From Micractinium sp. NFX-FRZ (lineage: Eukaryota; Chlorophyta; Trebouxiophyceae; Chlorellales; Chlorellaceae), in NCBI GenBank assembly GCA_029339195.1, contig JAPTJF010000195.1:41376-105375 (forward strand): a stretch of 64,000 bases of DNA, written 5' to 3'. Position 1 is the first letter of the stretch; each line of letters opens with the position of its first letter. Below are positions 50,181-62,791 of this stretch, in pieces. The position numbers were made by a program, and so were the translations under genes. The notes under the pieces are model-generated. The model ran no database searches and was not told where the DNA came from. It worked only from the letters and a program-made list of their open reading frames with translations.

Positions 50181-51761
50181 CTACCGCCCCCCCTTGTCGC
50201 TATCCCCTCCTCCCCCAAGCTCCCGCATGATCTGCTGCCAGGAGCGACGCGTGGTGGCCGCCATGTAGTTCACATTCTGCCCCATCTTGTCCACCATGCG
50301 CTTGGAGATGCGCAGGAAGCTGCGAGGCAGGTGGGGCGGCAGGGGGGGGGGCGGGGTCAGCGGGCAGGGGAGAGGCGGGGCTGACAGAAGGCACATTGGG
50401 GAGAGACATCGTTGAGGGGCATTGCTGAGGAAGCTGCGGAAAGAGTGGGGCGCGAGAGGGGCTGGGAGGGCGGGAGTGGGGCCAGAGTGGGGTGGCCTGC
50501 CAGAGAGAGGCATACGGAGGGGAGGGTGGGGTGGAACGTGGAGATAAGCCAGGAGCCAAGAAGGTAGCTGTAACCAGTGTTCTGACAGGGAAATGTTGTG
50601 GGTGCTGCGGCTGGGGAGCAGGGGCAGGCTAAGCGTGCAGGAGGGGCAGCAGGTGGCCTGGCAGGCAGGCAACAAGGCGGCGGCAGGGAGACGAGCCATG
50701 ATGTGCAATGCACTTCCCTGCACAGCGTGCAACACATCAGCCAGAGACCCTACGCCTGCTTCCAACTCGCTACGAAACAGCACATCACCCCTGCAAAACC
50801 AGCTGCTGCTGCAGTCACACACTTCCTACACGTCGCAGCCTTCAAGCCGCACCCCTGCGCTCACCGCTCCTTGAACCGGTCCCAGTCCATGGCATCGGGC
50901 ACCTCTGGTAGCCGCCCCGCCCCCGGCACAAAGCTGCGCCCGGGGCGCTGCCTCACGTCGCCGCCGCTGGGCGGCTGCGCCGCCTCTCCGCTGCTGCTGC
51001 CGCTGCCGCTGGCCACATCCGGCCCGCCTGCCCCCATCAGGTTTGGGTTCTGGTTGACCGCTGCCGCCGACACCACCTCCAGGCCCTCGCAGTACGGCAG
51101 CTGTACTGCATCACCCTGGCTCTGCCGCTCTGCTGCCGCCCGCTTCAGCGCCTCCTCATCCCACGCCGAATAGCCGAGGCACACGTACCTGCAGGAAGGA
51201 GTGGGAGCAAGGCAGGCAGGGCGGGAAGGCAGGCAGGCAAATTGGGCGGGGCAGCTTGTGTGGGCAAGGCATGCTCTGCAGAGGCGGCGGCGGAAGCAGC
51301 GGCGGCTGAGCAACATGAGGCATCCAGTGCTGCGCTATGGTAGCAGTGGCGGGCAGCAGCAGAAGGCAGCAGCAGGGGGGGCAGCGGCAGACAGCAGCAG
51401 CAGGCAGGCACCACTGACTTGAAGTCGCCGCCGGGCACCGAGTCTGTGGGCAGCTGCGTCGTGTCATCGGTGGGTTTGAGCCGCTTGGCAAAGCCAGTGC
51501 ACACCTGCGGTATTGGTGGCGGATCAGCGGCACAAGTCAGGGTGACTTGCAGGGTGCAGCAGCGCCGCCGGCAGGCGGCACTCGCTGACTGGCGGCGGCG
51601 GCGGCGGTGGCGGCGCCCCGACCCAAGCCCTGCGCGCCTTCCCCGGCCCTCACCGGCGGCTTCTGCAGCGCGTAGCGGGCCTCGCTGAAGTACAGGGCCC
51701 CCAGGCAGCACTTTGGCAGCTTCTTGGTGTCCTCTTTGCCTCCCCTGTCCCTCTGCTGCAT
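50181..51761 (-). CDS. Unrecognised ~218-residue protein
   Basis: I do not recognise this family. Exons are 51761-51654, 51504-51419, 51188-50865 and 50319-50181, joined in frame. The protein starts MQQRDRGGKEDTKKLPKCC and continues LGALYFSEARYALQKPPVCTG, FAKRLKPTDDTTQLP, FKYVCLGYSAWDEEALKRAA, then a Gly/Ser/Pro-rich stretch, and a basic helical end WDRFKERFLRISKRMVDKMG with NVNYMAATTRRSWQQIMREL and GGGGDSDKGGR. The conserved-looking core (CLGALYF, YVCLGYSAWD) suggests a real eukaryotic family. An upstream exon is possible because the first exon could begin at an acceptor at 51788, 27 bases before the ATG. No signal or membrane segment is seen. Confidence 0.7.
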
Positions 51762-52585
51762 GTTCTGGCTGGTGGAGGGGCTGGGGATCTGCAGTCACCA
51801 CCACGCGAGGTCCCTTTTGTTCGCCGTTGGACTTGCGGGCTGGCGAGCGCAGGAAGTGGCAAGCGAGAGGGTCGTAGGAGCGGGAGGGCGTGTTGGTTTT
51901 AAAGAGGGTCAGCAGGATTCGAATCAGTAATTGGCAGCCTCAACAGGGTCGCAAAGCGGTCAGTCGACATGACCTCTGGGGTGCAGCGCTCGCGGCGCGG
52001 CGCACGCAGCGGGCGGCGCCGCCGTGGCAGCATGGCGGTGGCACTTGGTTGTGAGTTGTGGTGGTAGGCGGCAATCGGGTTCTACGCGCCCCACTGATAA
52101 CCACATTGTTCGCATGCGCCTCCGAGGCAGTAAGCCGTCGACTTGATGCACCTCCCTGCCACAGCCTGTACCTAGGTGGGCTCGGCATCAGTTCAGACTG
52201 GTTCCACCCACATCGAGCTCAGCGCTCCAGGGGGTTGAACATATTCAGCCACGGTATAATATCAACGCCTTGGCACATTAGCCGCTGCACGTGACTGCAA
52301 CAAGCCGTACGTTTGGTGGACGTTTCATTCTGCCACCAATGTGCAACGGCCCCCTCTCTAGCCTGCACTAACGCATAGGGAAGACCCCCACTCGTGACAA
52401 GTTATGGGCAATTCAGCTTGGAGTTCATCAATCGAGGACGAGAGTTTGTGTGTGGTGCTGCCTAGAATGGCATCGGCGGTCAGCGGCCACCGCGGCAGCA
52501 GCGCAGCGCTCCCAGCGTGCCGCCTCTGCACCCAGGCAGCCAATCGCCCAGCCTGCTCAGTGGTTCCTGGCCGTGATCAGCCACC
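51762..52585. promoter_or_regulatory. Divergent 5' region between two genes
   Basis: It should hold promoters for the minus-strand gene ending at 51761 and the plus-strand E2 gene at 52586. An open frame at 51960-52151 (-) is Arg rich and not convincing. Confidence 0.4.
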
Positions 52586-55500
52586 ATGGAGGCCGCCCTG
52601 AAGGCCTCTGCAGCCGCAGTGAACGAGCTTCGGGACTCTCTTGAAGAGGAGAGCCTCTCGCCGATCGAGGTGGAGGGCTGCCTGGCTCGGTTCACCGTGA
52701 CGGCTGATGATGGCTCCTCATACTCCTTCACCGCCACCTTCGCTGGGCCTGCAATGCCGTCCGCGTCCTCTTTGGCCTGCACCTCCGGCTCTGTGCGCGG
52801 CTTGGCCAAGGCGAATAGCAAGCTGGCGGCCCGCAGCTCACTTTCACGCGCGGTTGCAGCTGCGGGGCGCTGTGTAGCTGTCGACCTGGACTGGGTGACC
52901 GAGGCGGAGGCCGACGGTGCGCCTGCGCCGCCCGCTGCTGAGGGGCGGGGCAGGCGGGAGGGGCCTCGGACTGTCTGGCCAGCCTGTCGCACCGCCTGAC
53001 AACCTTGTAATATTTTGAGAGTGTGTTCGCATCTGCTTGCCGCCTGGACCCTTGCGCCCCAAGTGCTGGGTGCTGCTTCTTTGCGCCTTTGCCAACCGCC
53101 GGCGCCGCCCCGTCCCGCCTCCACGCCGCTGCCTCATGCGCCTGCCCGCAACCCCCACTGCCCCGCAGGCATGGACAGCGACGAGGAGATGGCGGAGGCG
53201 GGGTCCCTGGGCGGCGGGGCCAGCGATGATGAGGGGGAGGATGAGCTGCTGAGGGAGTGGTCCAAGAGGCTGGTCAAGTGAGTAGGAGCGGGACGGGGGC
53301 CCAGGGTGGGTGCTGGGTTGTGAGCGAGGCCTGGTGGGTGCTGCAAGCGATGCCGCAAGCCAAGCACCCAAGAGAGAAGCAATTGCAGAGGCACGGATGC
53401 AGTAGGTGCGCACTGCGCGGAATGAGCGGTTGCGGGGCAGGGCGGGAACGCAACGGGCGCCTTGCCTGCAGACCCACAAATACCGCTCTGCCTTGCACGG
53501 GGCGCCGTGTGCTGGCCCTGCCTGGATCTCGCTGTGATCAGCTGCTTTTGAGCCTGCTGTTTGCCCGCAGGGTGGAGAAGGTTGAGCGTGGCATTGAGGA
53601 GCGGCAGGCCCAGGAGGAGGCGGAGGGCAACCTGGATGCGCTGCAGCAGCGGCAGGTGGGGCGGTGGCAACTGCGGTGCCGGGGGGAAGGTGACGGTTTG
53701 GGGCCGGTAGCGCAGCGGCGCTGGCATCCTCAGTTGCAGGCCATCAGATCTATGCAACCTTGGGTGCTCTTCTCGCTCCCTCCTCTTGCCCAACACATCC
53801 TGGACATGCACGCCGCCTTCTGCTGGCGGAGTCCCCCCCCTTCTTCCCCTCCTCCCTTCTCAACCTCTGTTTCTTTTCCACGGGACACGTGTTGCCCTCC
53901 CCCGCAGATCTTTGACAGCCGCGCCGCCTTCCGCCGGCTCACCAACGAGCTGGAGGAGATTTTCAAGGCGCAGGACTTCAACCTGGTGGGTTGGGGCGCT
54001 TGTTTCTGTGTGTTTTCTGTCTGTCTCTTTACTTTTGTTTCGTCAGTGTTGGGTTTGGGTTGCACTGAGTACGACGAGGCCAGTAGGCATGGCACATGGG
54101 CAGCCCGCATGAGTGTGGGCAACGGTGCAGCAGCATATGGGGCGGCTGCGTGAGGACGCTCCTTGCCGTGCGATGCAAAACCCTGCCAGGTGGGAGTCCC
54201 CGTGCTCTGTGCCCCCCTGCTCCGCCGCCACTTCTTGGCCTACAACTGTTGTCTCCTATGTGCCGCAGGTGGCCGAAGCGGCAGATGAGCCGGATGGCCT
54301 GTACCGCTGGCACGTCATCCTGGGGGGCTTTGGGACCGACTCCCCGCTGGCGCAGGTGGGCGAGGGGGCGCACAACAGATGTTGAGGTCACAGTGTGCCT
54401 GAGTGGGCACATTGGCTGCAGCGCACATCAAGGGGCATGCCAGCGGTAACGCACCTGTCGTCTCTCGGACTGTCCCTATGGCTGCCCCCTCACTTCTCCT
54501 CCCCCTCCCCCACCTGATCAATCTTCCCTGCGCCCCCTGCTGCTGTGCAGGACATGCGCGAGGCGGGGCGCCGCTTTGGCAGCAGCTCGGTGCAGCTGCA
54601 GCTGGTGTTCAAGCGCCCGCTGCACCCCTTCTACCCACCCAGCGTGCAACTGGTCAGCCCCCGCTTCAAGGGGCCCATCCTGAGGTGGGGCGGGCGACAG
54701 CGGGGAGTGGCTGGTGGCAGGGATGGAGGGGGAAAGCAGGAGGGGCTGCTGCCCGGTACGCATCACGGCCGGCTGGCAGGCGTCCAGCAGAGGTGTGCCT
54801 TTGAGGGCTGCAGGCAGGAGGCGGCGTCTCATGACCCTGTCGCAAGCGACAACAGCTGCCTGCCCGCTGCAAGCCCTGCTCCCCTGCGCCGCCGGCCACC
54901 CTCCCTCACCCACCTGTCCCTTCGTCACCCGTTCCCCTCCTTCCCCCGCCCGCAGCGCCGTGGCCTCCCACCCCCTGTTCAGCATCAAGGGGTGGGACCC
55001 CACCCGCTCCGCACGCGACGCCCTGCTGCTGCTCAAGGCATTCCTGGAGGTGGGGCGGCACTGGGCGGGGCTAGGCGGGGCTCGCGGGGCTGGGGGGCTG
55101 GGCCTTGCGGCCTGGTGATGGGGGGCCTTGGGGGCCGGGAATGTTGCCAGGCATCACACCGGGCAGGCCAGGCAGGGGCGCATGACCGCCAGCGCATGCC
55201 ACAAGCTGACCATGCCTGCACATGTGCTGTTCCTCTGCTTGCAAGCTCCTTTTTGCCCGCCGCCCCCGATCCATGTGTAGCCCCTTGACCCTGCTTGACG
55301 GTGGTGTCCCTGTGCACATCTCCCCTCCCTTCACTCGCTCCGTTTCTCCTGCCCCCACCCCCACCCCCACCCCCCACCCCCCGCAGGAACACGCGCGCGT
55401 GGACTTTGACTCAGCTCGCAACGCTGCTGGCCAGTCCGCCGCCTACCTGGGCGTGGAGGTGCTGCTGGCCAAGCTGGAGGCGCTGACGGGGACGGCGGCG

Positions 55501-58500
55501 GCGGCACAGAGCCTGCAGCAGTACCAGGAGATGTACAGGTGGGCGGGTGGGTGGGCGGGTGGCGGAGAGCCCAGGAGGTGGAGGCAGTGGAGAGGAAGGA
55601 GAGGGGGCGTGGGTTCACTGGGGTGGCGTGGTTGTGTGCAGGAGTGGTTAAAGCCAGCCATCAAGAGGAGATGCACACGGTGGCGAGTGGGTTCGGACGG
55701 GGTGGAGGGCATGCAGGCACAGGGAAGGCGCCCACTGGTTCCACACGACCTGAACTGCCCTGTCCTGCCGCCTCCCTGCCCGCCTGCAGGATGCGGGAGC
55801 AGCAGGCGGCCGCGCAGCCGGCGGCGGCTGAGCAGCAGGGTGCGGCACCGGCAGCAGCACCGGCAGCAGCGCCAGCAGCAGCACCAGCAGCACCAGCGCA
55901 GCAGCCGCAGCAGGCGCAGCAGGCGCAGCAGCAGCAGCAGAACCCCGCCAAGAAGCAGAAGTCTGGCAACGGCTCGGCGGCGGCTTGGAAGGCGGGGACG
56001 GGCTACGGCCACAGGTGGGGACAGATTCAACCCGCGCTGGTTGCCTGCTCCTGCAGCCGAGTGCGCCGGGCCGGCCAGACCGCCTGCTCTCAACGGCCGC
56101 CTGCAGCGTGCCGCTCCATGAACCATGCAATCTCACTGCTGCTGTCATCACGCGTACGCCTTGAGCCTGGTGCAGGGGCGGGGACGGCGGCGCTGTGTGG
56201 GACGCCAAGAAGTCGGAGGCGGTGCAGGCGGCGCGTGACCGGGAGCTGGGAGATGTGCTGGAGGGGCTGGCACGGGAGCTCAGCGCCAACCTGGCAGACG
56301 GCGGTGAGTAGCGGTGTGGCAGCATGGGAGGGAAGGAGAGCGGGGGAGGTGGGTGCTGTGCTGGCGGGAGAGGCCAGCGCCAGCCTGTAGACAGAGGTGG
56401 GTGGGTGGCAGGAGGGGTTTGGGTTTTAGCAATGTGAGGCGCAAGCGGGAACCAGGGGCGTCATATTGCTATGCCGCTGCTGGCGCGCGTTTGTGCTCGT
56501 CTTCAACATGCGCCTGCGCCTGCCGCAGCTCATACAGTGGAGGTCTTGCAGGATCCTTCTGCAGCACGCGTCCGCAGGCTCCTCTGAAGGCCAAACCTTC
56601 GTGCCCTGCCCTGCCCTGACCTGACCTTGACCTTGCCCACCTCTCTGCCCCATCTCTCCCCCTGTAGCCCCCCCTGCTGACCTGGCCGACTGCACTGCGG
56701 CCGTCACCAACAGCTGCCTGGCTCCCTACCTGGCGCACCAGCTGTCGGCGGCCTCCTTCCAGGACATGGCGGCCAGGTGGGGTGGGCTTTGTGGGGTGGG
56801 CGGTCTTGCGTTGAACGGATGTTGCAGTATCGGTGGTGGCAGCAGCAGTGTGTAACCAGGACGTGGCCGCCAGGTGGGGGCGCTGCAGTGGGCGGTGTGG
56901 TGTGGTGGTGAGGACGTTGAAAGCAGCTGCGTTGCTTGAGTGGGAGCAGACAGGAGCAGGCGTCCCAAGCTCGCCACTCCGCTGCTTTTTGACAAAGCGA
57001 CGCACACCCAGGCAAACCCACGCACCCGTCTGTCTCAGTCACTACCTTGCTGTTTTTCACCTGCCTGCCTGCCCGCCCGCAGGCGCCAGTTCTACCGCAC
57101 GCTGCTGCAGTGCGCCGAGGCGCTGTGCAGCCCGGCCACCGTCAGCCTGCTGACCTGGCACAGCGTGGACAGCAGCAGGAGCATCGCCTCTGCCGTGGCT
57201 TTGCTAGAGACGCAGGTGGGTGGCACCATGTTAGTCTCCCAGCGCTTTGCAGCAGCTTGACACGCTTTCTTGCGCCCTTGTCTGCTCTGCCCCAGCTGTG
57301 CTTGCGTGCCCCTGCAAGCCCCTCCCCGCCGCGCTGCTACAGGTGTCCCACTTTGTGCGTGTATACAACCAGCAAGCGGCAGCCCCCAACGCGGGGGGCG
57401 CGAGCAGCAGCAAGGGCGTGGAGACGGAGGAGGACAAGGGGGAGATCGAGCTGGCGCACTTCTTGCTGCGGGTGGCGCGCAAGGTGGCCCAGGTGGCGCT
57501 GCCCAGTGGGGGCGCAGGCGGCAGCCCTGGTGCTGATGCGCAGCAGGCGGACGCGGCAGGTGTGCGGTGTGCTGTGTGCTGTGCATGGCGTGCTGTGCGT
57601 GCGGGGCATAGCTCGCTGCTGATGCTTCACTCACATCTAGGGTTTGATGGTGTGGGAGCAGCGGTGCATGGACTGCATACAGTTCTCGTCACGTCGGCTT
57701 CCTCCCCGTCCCCACGCCCCGGTGTAGGCACGTCGGCGGAGGAGATGTACCGCCTGACCCTGTCGCAGTACCGCGTGCGCATCGCCGACGGAGTGTCAGC
57801 AAACCACAGGTGCTGGGGGGTGATGCTGGGCAGGCTTTACTTGATGATAGGCGGTCTTGGCCTGCTGGTTTGTCTGCTTTACGGTCGCTTGTGCCTGCCC
57901 CTGCCTCTTTTGTGCGCCTGCGGTGATGTTCCCCCGCCCACTCCACGCTCAACGCCAAGCATCTTCCCCCCTGCTGCCCCTCCCCGGCCCCGCTGCAGCT
58001 TGAAGGATCTGGCGCGCGCCGAGCTGGTGCAGCCCAAGCTGCGCGCGCGGCGGGTGGGGCGAGAGCTGGCATCCTGCGAGAGCGACCTGCCTGTCAGGTG
58101 GGGCGGGCGGGCCAGGGCGGGCCAGGGCGGTACAGAGGGTGAGGAGGGCAGCGGGCAGTGCGCATTGTTTGCGCGCAGTGCGTCTGTTTCCCCCTGCGTG
58201 CGCGCTGTGTGGCAGCTGCTACCCCACGGGCTGGGAGCAGCGGGGGCAGCGGCTGCGGCCCGCCCAGCACGCCTCGCCTCTCCGCGCCGCCTCCCCAAGG
58301 CTCTGCCGCCTCCCTGCGCGAGCCCTGTCACCATCTCCTCTTGCCCTTTACCAGGCGTGCCTTCCTGTCTGGCTGCCCAATCCCCGCTCCCTGCCCCAAG
58401 CCTGGTACCATCTGGTCCCTCAAGTAACTGCTGACCTGCCCCCCTCCCTGCCTGTGCCTGCCCGCCTTCCCCCCCTCTGCAGCGCCAGCTCCTCCGTGTT

Positions 58501-60944
58501 TGTTGTGGCCGACGAGGCCAACAGCAACCTGTGGAAGGCGATGATCACGGGTGGGCCGGCTGCGGGGGAGCGGGGCCGGGGGGTGGAATGCAGGGTGGGG
58601 GTGGGATGGGAGGCCCACTATCCCTGGGCGCTGTGCACGCAGGCAGAGGTGTGCGCGCCTCAGGTGAGGGCGGTGGCAGGGCGGGGCCTGCTGGCTGGTG
58701 GCGGCTGTCGCCCCGCCCTCCGAGGATGCGCCCACCGTATCCTTTCGCATCCCCTGACTCCTCACACAATTCCCCCACTTCCCCCTCCCCTCGCCTGCCT
58801 GCCCAGGCCCCGAGAACACGCCCTACTGCGGCGGCTGCTTCCTGTTTGACATCTACTTCCCCCCCGACTACCCGCGGGTGCCGCCAAAGGTGCTCATCCG
58901 CACCACGGGCGGCGGCAGCGTGCGGGTGAGTGCGCAACAGTCACACTTTGGGTCTGTGTAGACGGGGCGGACAGGTGGGGCGCAGTGGAAGAAAGGCAGG
59001 GAGGCAATCGCATACACGGGTGTGAGGCAGGATTGGCGCGTATGGCGGGCAGAGCGACAGCAGGAAGGGAGAGGATTGTCGCGGCAGCAGCAGAAGGGCC
59101 AGCGAGGCGGGATCAGCGCGCAGGAGGCAAGGGGCAGCCGTATCCATTTGCAGGCGCCGCTGCACGAGCACCGACCTGCCCTGCTTCATTATACTCCTGC
59201 TGCTCTGCGTTGGCTGACCTGCACTGCGTCCGCCTTCCCCCCCCTCCCTTCCCCTCACTCCCCCTAACTGCCCCCCCCCTCTTCGCCCGCCCCCTCCCTC
59301 TCCCTGCCGCAGTTCAACCCCAACCTGTACCAGGAGGGCAAGGTGTGCCTGAGCCTGCTGGGCACCTGGCAGGCCGGGCGCGGCGAGTCGTGGAGCGCAG
59401 AGTACTCGACGGTGCTGCAGGTCCTCATCTCCATACAGGTGGGGCAGGCAGAGGTGCTACTGTATTGATGGCCTGTTGGGGCTGGGGGGGCTCCAGGTGG
59501 ACACAATGTGGGGCGCCCGCCTACCTTGCTCCCGACCGCCCCGTCTCTCCCCTCCCCCTCTTTACCCCCTCTCCCCACCCTCTCCCGTCCCCTTTTTCCC
59601 CACAGTCGCTCATCCTGGTGGACGAGCCGTGGTACAACGAGCCCGGGTACGTGCTCTTGAATTGAAGTGAATGACTTGCTTCCTGGTCGAGCACTTGCTA
59701 CATTGAGTGCTGCAACTGTTGCAGCCCAACGACACAAATGCAAAGCAGCCCTAAGCGCTGGAACCCTGCACTCCACCCTGATTTGTTCAGATACGAGCAG
59801 CGCTCCGACGACGCCAACAGCCACCGCTACTCGGCGCAGCTCATGTGAGCGGGTGGGGCGGGGAGGTGGGGGGTGGGGCGCAAGCTAGAACGCCCTGGGG
59901 GTGCCCGCAAGGGGATGGTGGACCCAAGGTTGGCAGGGAAGGCCTGCTCTGGCTGCATCGCTCGGCTGCTCCCCCCTCCCCAGTGCTTGTTCCCACCTGC
60001 TGCCTGCCCACCCGGCCCGTTACCCCTGCCCTGTCCCCCCCGCCCGGCCCGGCACCCGCCCGCACCCGTGCAGGCCCCACACCATCAAGTGGGCGATGCT
60101 GGACCAGCTGCAGCACGGCCCCGAGTACTTCCAGCCCATCATCCGGGAGCACTTCAGGTGGGGGGTGGGGCAGGCGGGAGGGAATGGGGGCGCTGGGGTG
60201 ATGGAAACCCATTGGCTGACTGCCAGCCCATCACCAGGGGGCACTTCAGGTCAGAGACGGGCCGCGCTTTGGGAAGGCAGGCGGCGGACCGGGGGTGCGG
60301 AGAAATGTGAGGAGAGGAGGGCGGGGCGGGGCGAGGGAGGAGGCACAGAAGGATCTAGTGGCGGTCAGCTGCAGGAAACCTGCCACACGGCGGCGCGCAC
60401 GGCAGCTCTACATGGTGGAAGCAGGCTCTCGGCTCTTGCCCCTGTGCCGTGTGTACTCTTGCATGGTCTTCTGCGCTGGCTCAGGGATGCGCCACCTGGT
60501 TTGCCCCCGGCTGCGCGGCAATACAACACCTCGGAGAGCCGCCCCTGCACTGGTCTGTGCTGGCACACATACTCTGACCACAAGCCAGGGTGCCCCCTTG
60601 CATTACGGCACATGCAGGCTGCGCGGCGACTACATCCTGGACAACTGCCGCCGCTGGGTGACGTGGTGCCGCGAGAAGGGGCAGGCGGGTGAGTCGCAAT
60701 GCGGTGCTGGGCGGGCGGGCCGCTTGACACGGTGGGGACTTGGGAGCGCAGCAGGACAGTACTGGCGCCGTCCTGATGTGGGCTGCTCACCCACCCACCC
60801 ACCTACCCGCCTGCCCGCCTCCCTCTGTGCCCCACCTGCCCGCCCGCCCGTTGTGCAGCGTCCGCCCGCTCGGTGGAGCAGCAGCTGCCGGCTCTGGAGG
60901 CGGAACTGAAGAAGCTGAAAGCAGCGGATGCTGCGGCAGCATGA
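52586..60944 (+). CDS. BIRC6-type ubiquitin-conjugating enzyme with extra UBC/RWD-like domain
   Basis: Exons, joined in frame for ~903 residues: 52586-52916, 53169-53277, 53571-53655, 53908-53985, 54269-54355, 54551-54684, 54956-55049, 55387-55538, 55790-56014, 56176-56303, 56668-56776, 57083-57215, 57343-57559, 57728-57809, 57999-58097, 58483-58550, 58807-58925, 59313-59438, 59606-59646, 59791-59844, 60074-60157, 60618-60688, 60859-60944. An acidic segment ([11 protein letters not shown]) precedes a first UBC/RWD-like domain at ~180-310 ([58 protein letters not shown]) that has no catalytic Cys. A Gln/Ala linker follows. The second domain, ~690-880, is a full E2 with [37 protein letters not shown] (active Cys ~762, FNPN in place of HPN), [19 protein letters not shown] text and [11 protein letters not shown], all like the C terminus of BIRC6/BRUCE. 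A short coiled coil ends the protein. No BIR domain is seen. Confidence 0.88.
56856..56882 (+). repeat. Intronic decayed copy of exon end plus donor
   Basis: CCAGGACGTGGCCGCCAGGT repeats CCAGGACATGGCGGCCAGGT, the end and donor of the exon at 56668-56776, 97 bases downstream. Confidence 0.9.
60219..60255 (+). repeat. Intronic decayed copy of exon end plus donor
   Basis: CCAGCCCATCACCAGGGGGC then ACTTCAGGT repeats CCAGCCCATCATCCGGGAGC then ACTTCAGGT, the end and donor of the exon at 60074-60157, about 90 bases downstream. Confidence 0.9.
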
Positions 60945-61222
60945 GGCTGGGTGCCTGGAGGCTGTGCCACTGCATGAGTGGCGGTCCGGCAGCTGCACTG
61001 CCACGGCGACGTGGCGCACTCTCTAGTCAACATGTGTGCACTGCCACCAGCCAGCGCCGTGTATCATTTCACTTGTTCTTAGGGGTCAGCAGTGGCCGCG
61101 GTGCGCCCCGCCTGCTTGCCTCTCCTTCCATGGTTTGGCTCGCTGCGCAGCCCACTCCTCTTTGTCCTTGATATCAAAAGATCGTTCATGGCTGCTAGCT
61201 CTCCGCAGAGCACATTGGAAAG

Positions 61223-61227
61223 TGTAA
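61223..61227 (+). terminator. TGTAA poly(A)-like signal
   Basis: TGTAA, 279 bases downstream of the E2 gene's stop codon. Confidence 0.45.
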
Positions 61228-61845
61228 ATTTGCAAATTTTCAAGCTGCCATTGGATAGAGTGGTCGGGTTATAGACCTTGGTCCCGGTGGGCGGTGACCG
61301 AGGGACAGCGCAGCTGCCAGCGGTGTGCGCAACCAGTGTCAGGGGTGGGGCAGCTGAAGACTTGCGGCTGGCGGCGGGCTGGTGCAGTCAGAAATGTTAT
61401 CACCCCCACGCCAGGCATAAAAACTGCACTCTCCCCGACTCCCAGCTGTAGGTGCCGCCTGCTGCCGGTCTTGGCTACCCCCCGGCTGCTGGCTAGGCCG
61501 GTCAATGAGCCAGCGCAGCAGCTGCCTCCACTTGTCTTGAGCTGACCGCATGCAGAGCCATCACATGCGCAGCACTAGCTTGCTGCTCAAGTGATTTGGT
61601 TGTTCGTGAGCACTCTATTCGCTTCCCCGTGCACTCTGATTTCGAATTTCCACCCCCCAGGGCGCCCTAGCAGCGGGCAGCGGCGCCGTGCTCCCATCCC
61701 GCCTGCCCCTCCCCTTGCTCCCTTGTCGCCTCCCGCCTGCCTCCTGGCCCAACAGGCCCGCGCCTCACTGGTGGCATCACTCTTCTGTGGCATTGCCCAC
61801 TTTGCCAAAAAATCTAACATGTGCAGAGCGGCAGAGCATGAAAGC

Positions 61846-62601
61846 TCAAGTGGCAGAGACGGCTGGTTCAAGAGAGGGTGTTGGAGGGAGCGCGCAGCTC
61901 TGAACAACCGTTTGCCAGCCGATTTGCTGACCGCCCTCCGCCAGAAGCCTAGTACACTGCAGCTGGCGGCCCAAGCCAACCAGAGGCCCAGCCAACGGCC
62001 GTCTGCAGGTGCGCTGCCGCCCCACCTGCGCCTCTTCAAACCGCCCCAACGTGTGCCGCCTGCTAAAGCACAGCTCCAGCTGCCAATCCAGCTCAGCCCA
62101 CACCTCCTGCAGCGGAAGCAACAGACGCGGGCAGGCAGTTGGCAGGAGGTGGATGTGGCGGCAACAGCAGCACGGCTGCATGGCGCAGCCCCAGAGCAAC
62201 ACTCAGCATGGCAGGAACGCTGTTGCACTACCCGCCGGCACTCAGGCGGGCAGTGCACGCCTTCCCTTCCCGTCTCACCTCTTGCATTCCAGGAGCAGTG
62301 CGCTGCAGCCTGCCGGCCAGCTCATCTCTGCAGCTGACTGCCACGCCCTCCTGACAGTGAGCTGCGGCCGTGGGTACTGGCCAGCACTGTGCAGCGCCTC
62401 CACCGCCCCCTAAGCCTCCGCCAGCTGTGCAGCCAGCGAGCGCACGCCACTGCCGCTGGGGCCCCCGCTGCGCTGCTGCCAGCTCTGCAGCGCTGCCCTG
62501 TTGCTGCACGCATACCCCGCTGGGTCTTCCTCAGTGCCGTTGCCGCGCGCAACACTGGCAGCGGCACACGCCAAGCCAAAGGGAGCTGCGCTGATTCTTG
62601 C
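61846..62601 (-). other. Candidate exons of unresolved model
   Basis: Four minus-strand segments have good acceptors and donors and all join in phase 0: 62601-62446, 62350-62279 (EGVAVSCRDELAGRLQRTAP), 62106-62026 (EVWAELDWQLELCFSRRHTL...) and 61956-61846 ending in a stop. No ATG begins the chain. They could be an alternative 3' end of the gene at 62792-63775, whose exon 2 also ends in phase 0, or a separate gene. Confidence 0.3.
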
Positions 62602-62791
62602 CTGCAAGTTGCCTGCTACATCTCCCCAGCTGCCCGCCGTACACACCTTTTGCGCCCAGAATGCTGCGCTACCGCACAGCAGCCGCTGCCCCCGAGGGCG
62701 ATGCAAATGACCCCCCAGCCAACAGCAGCACAGCTGGCTTGCGCTGCGGGTGCGGCTGCTGCCGCTGCCATGTACTCACGCGCCGTACATA

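Noticed and set aside
51900..51975. tRNA-like T-arm (GATTCGAATC) on either strand
   Set aside because: No D-arm, anticodon stem or 7-bp acceptor stem can be placed around it.
61587..62258. 223-residue Arg/Cys/Trp-rich minus-strand frame
   Set aside because: It ignores good splice sites and has random-looking composition; another frame with phase-0 exons explains the region better.
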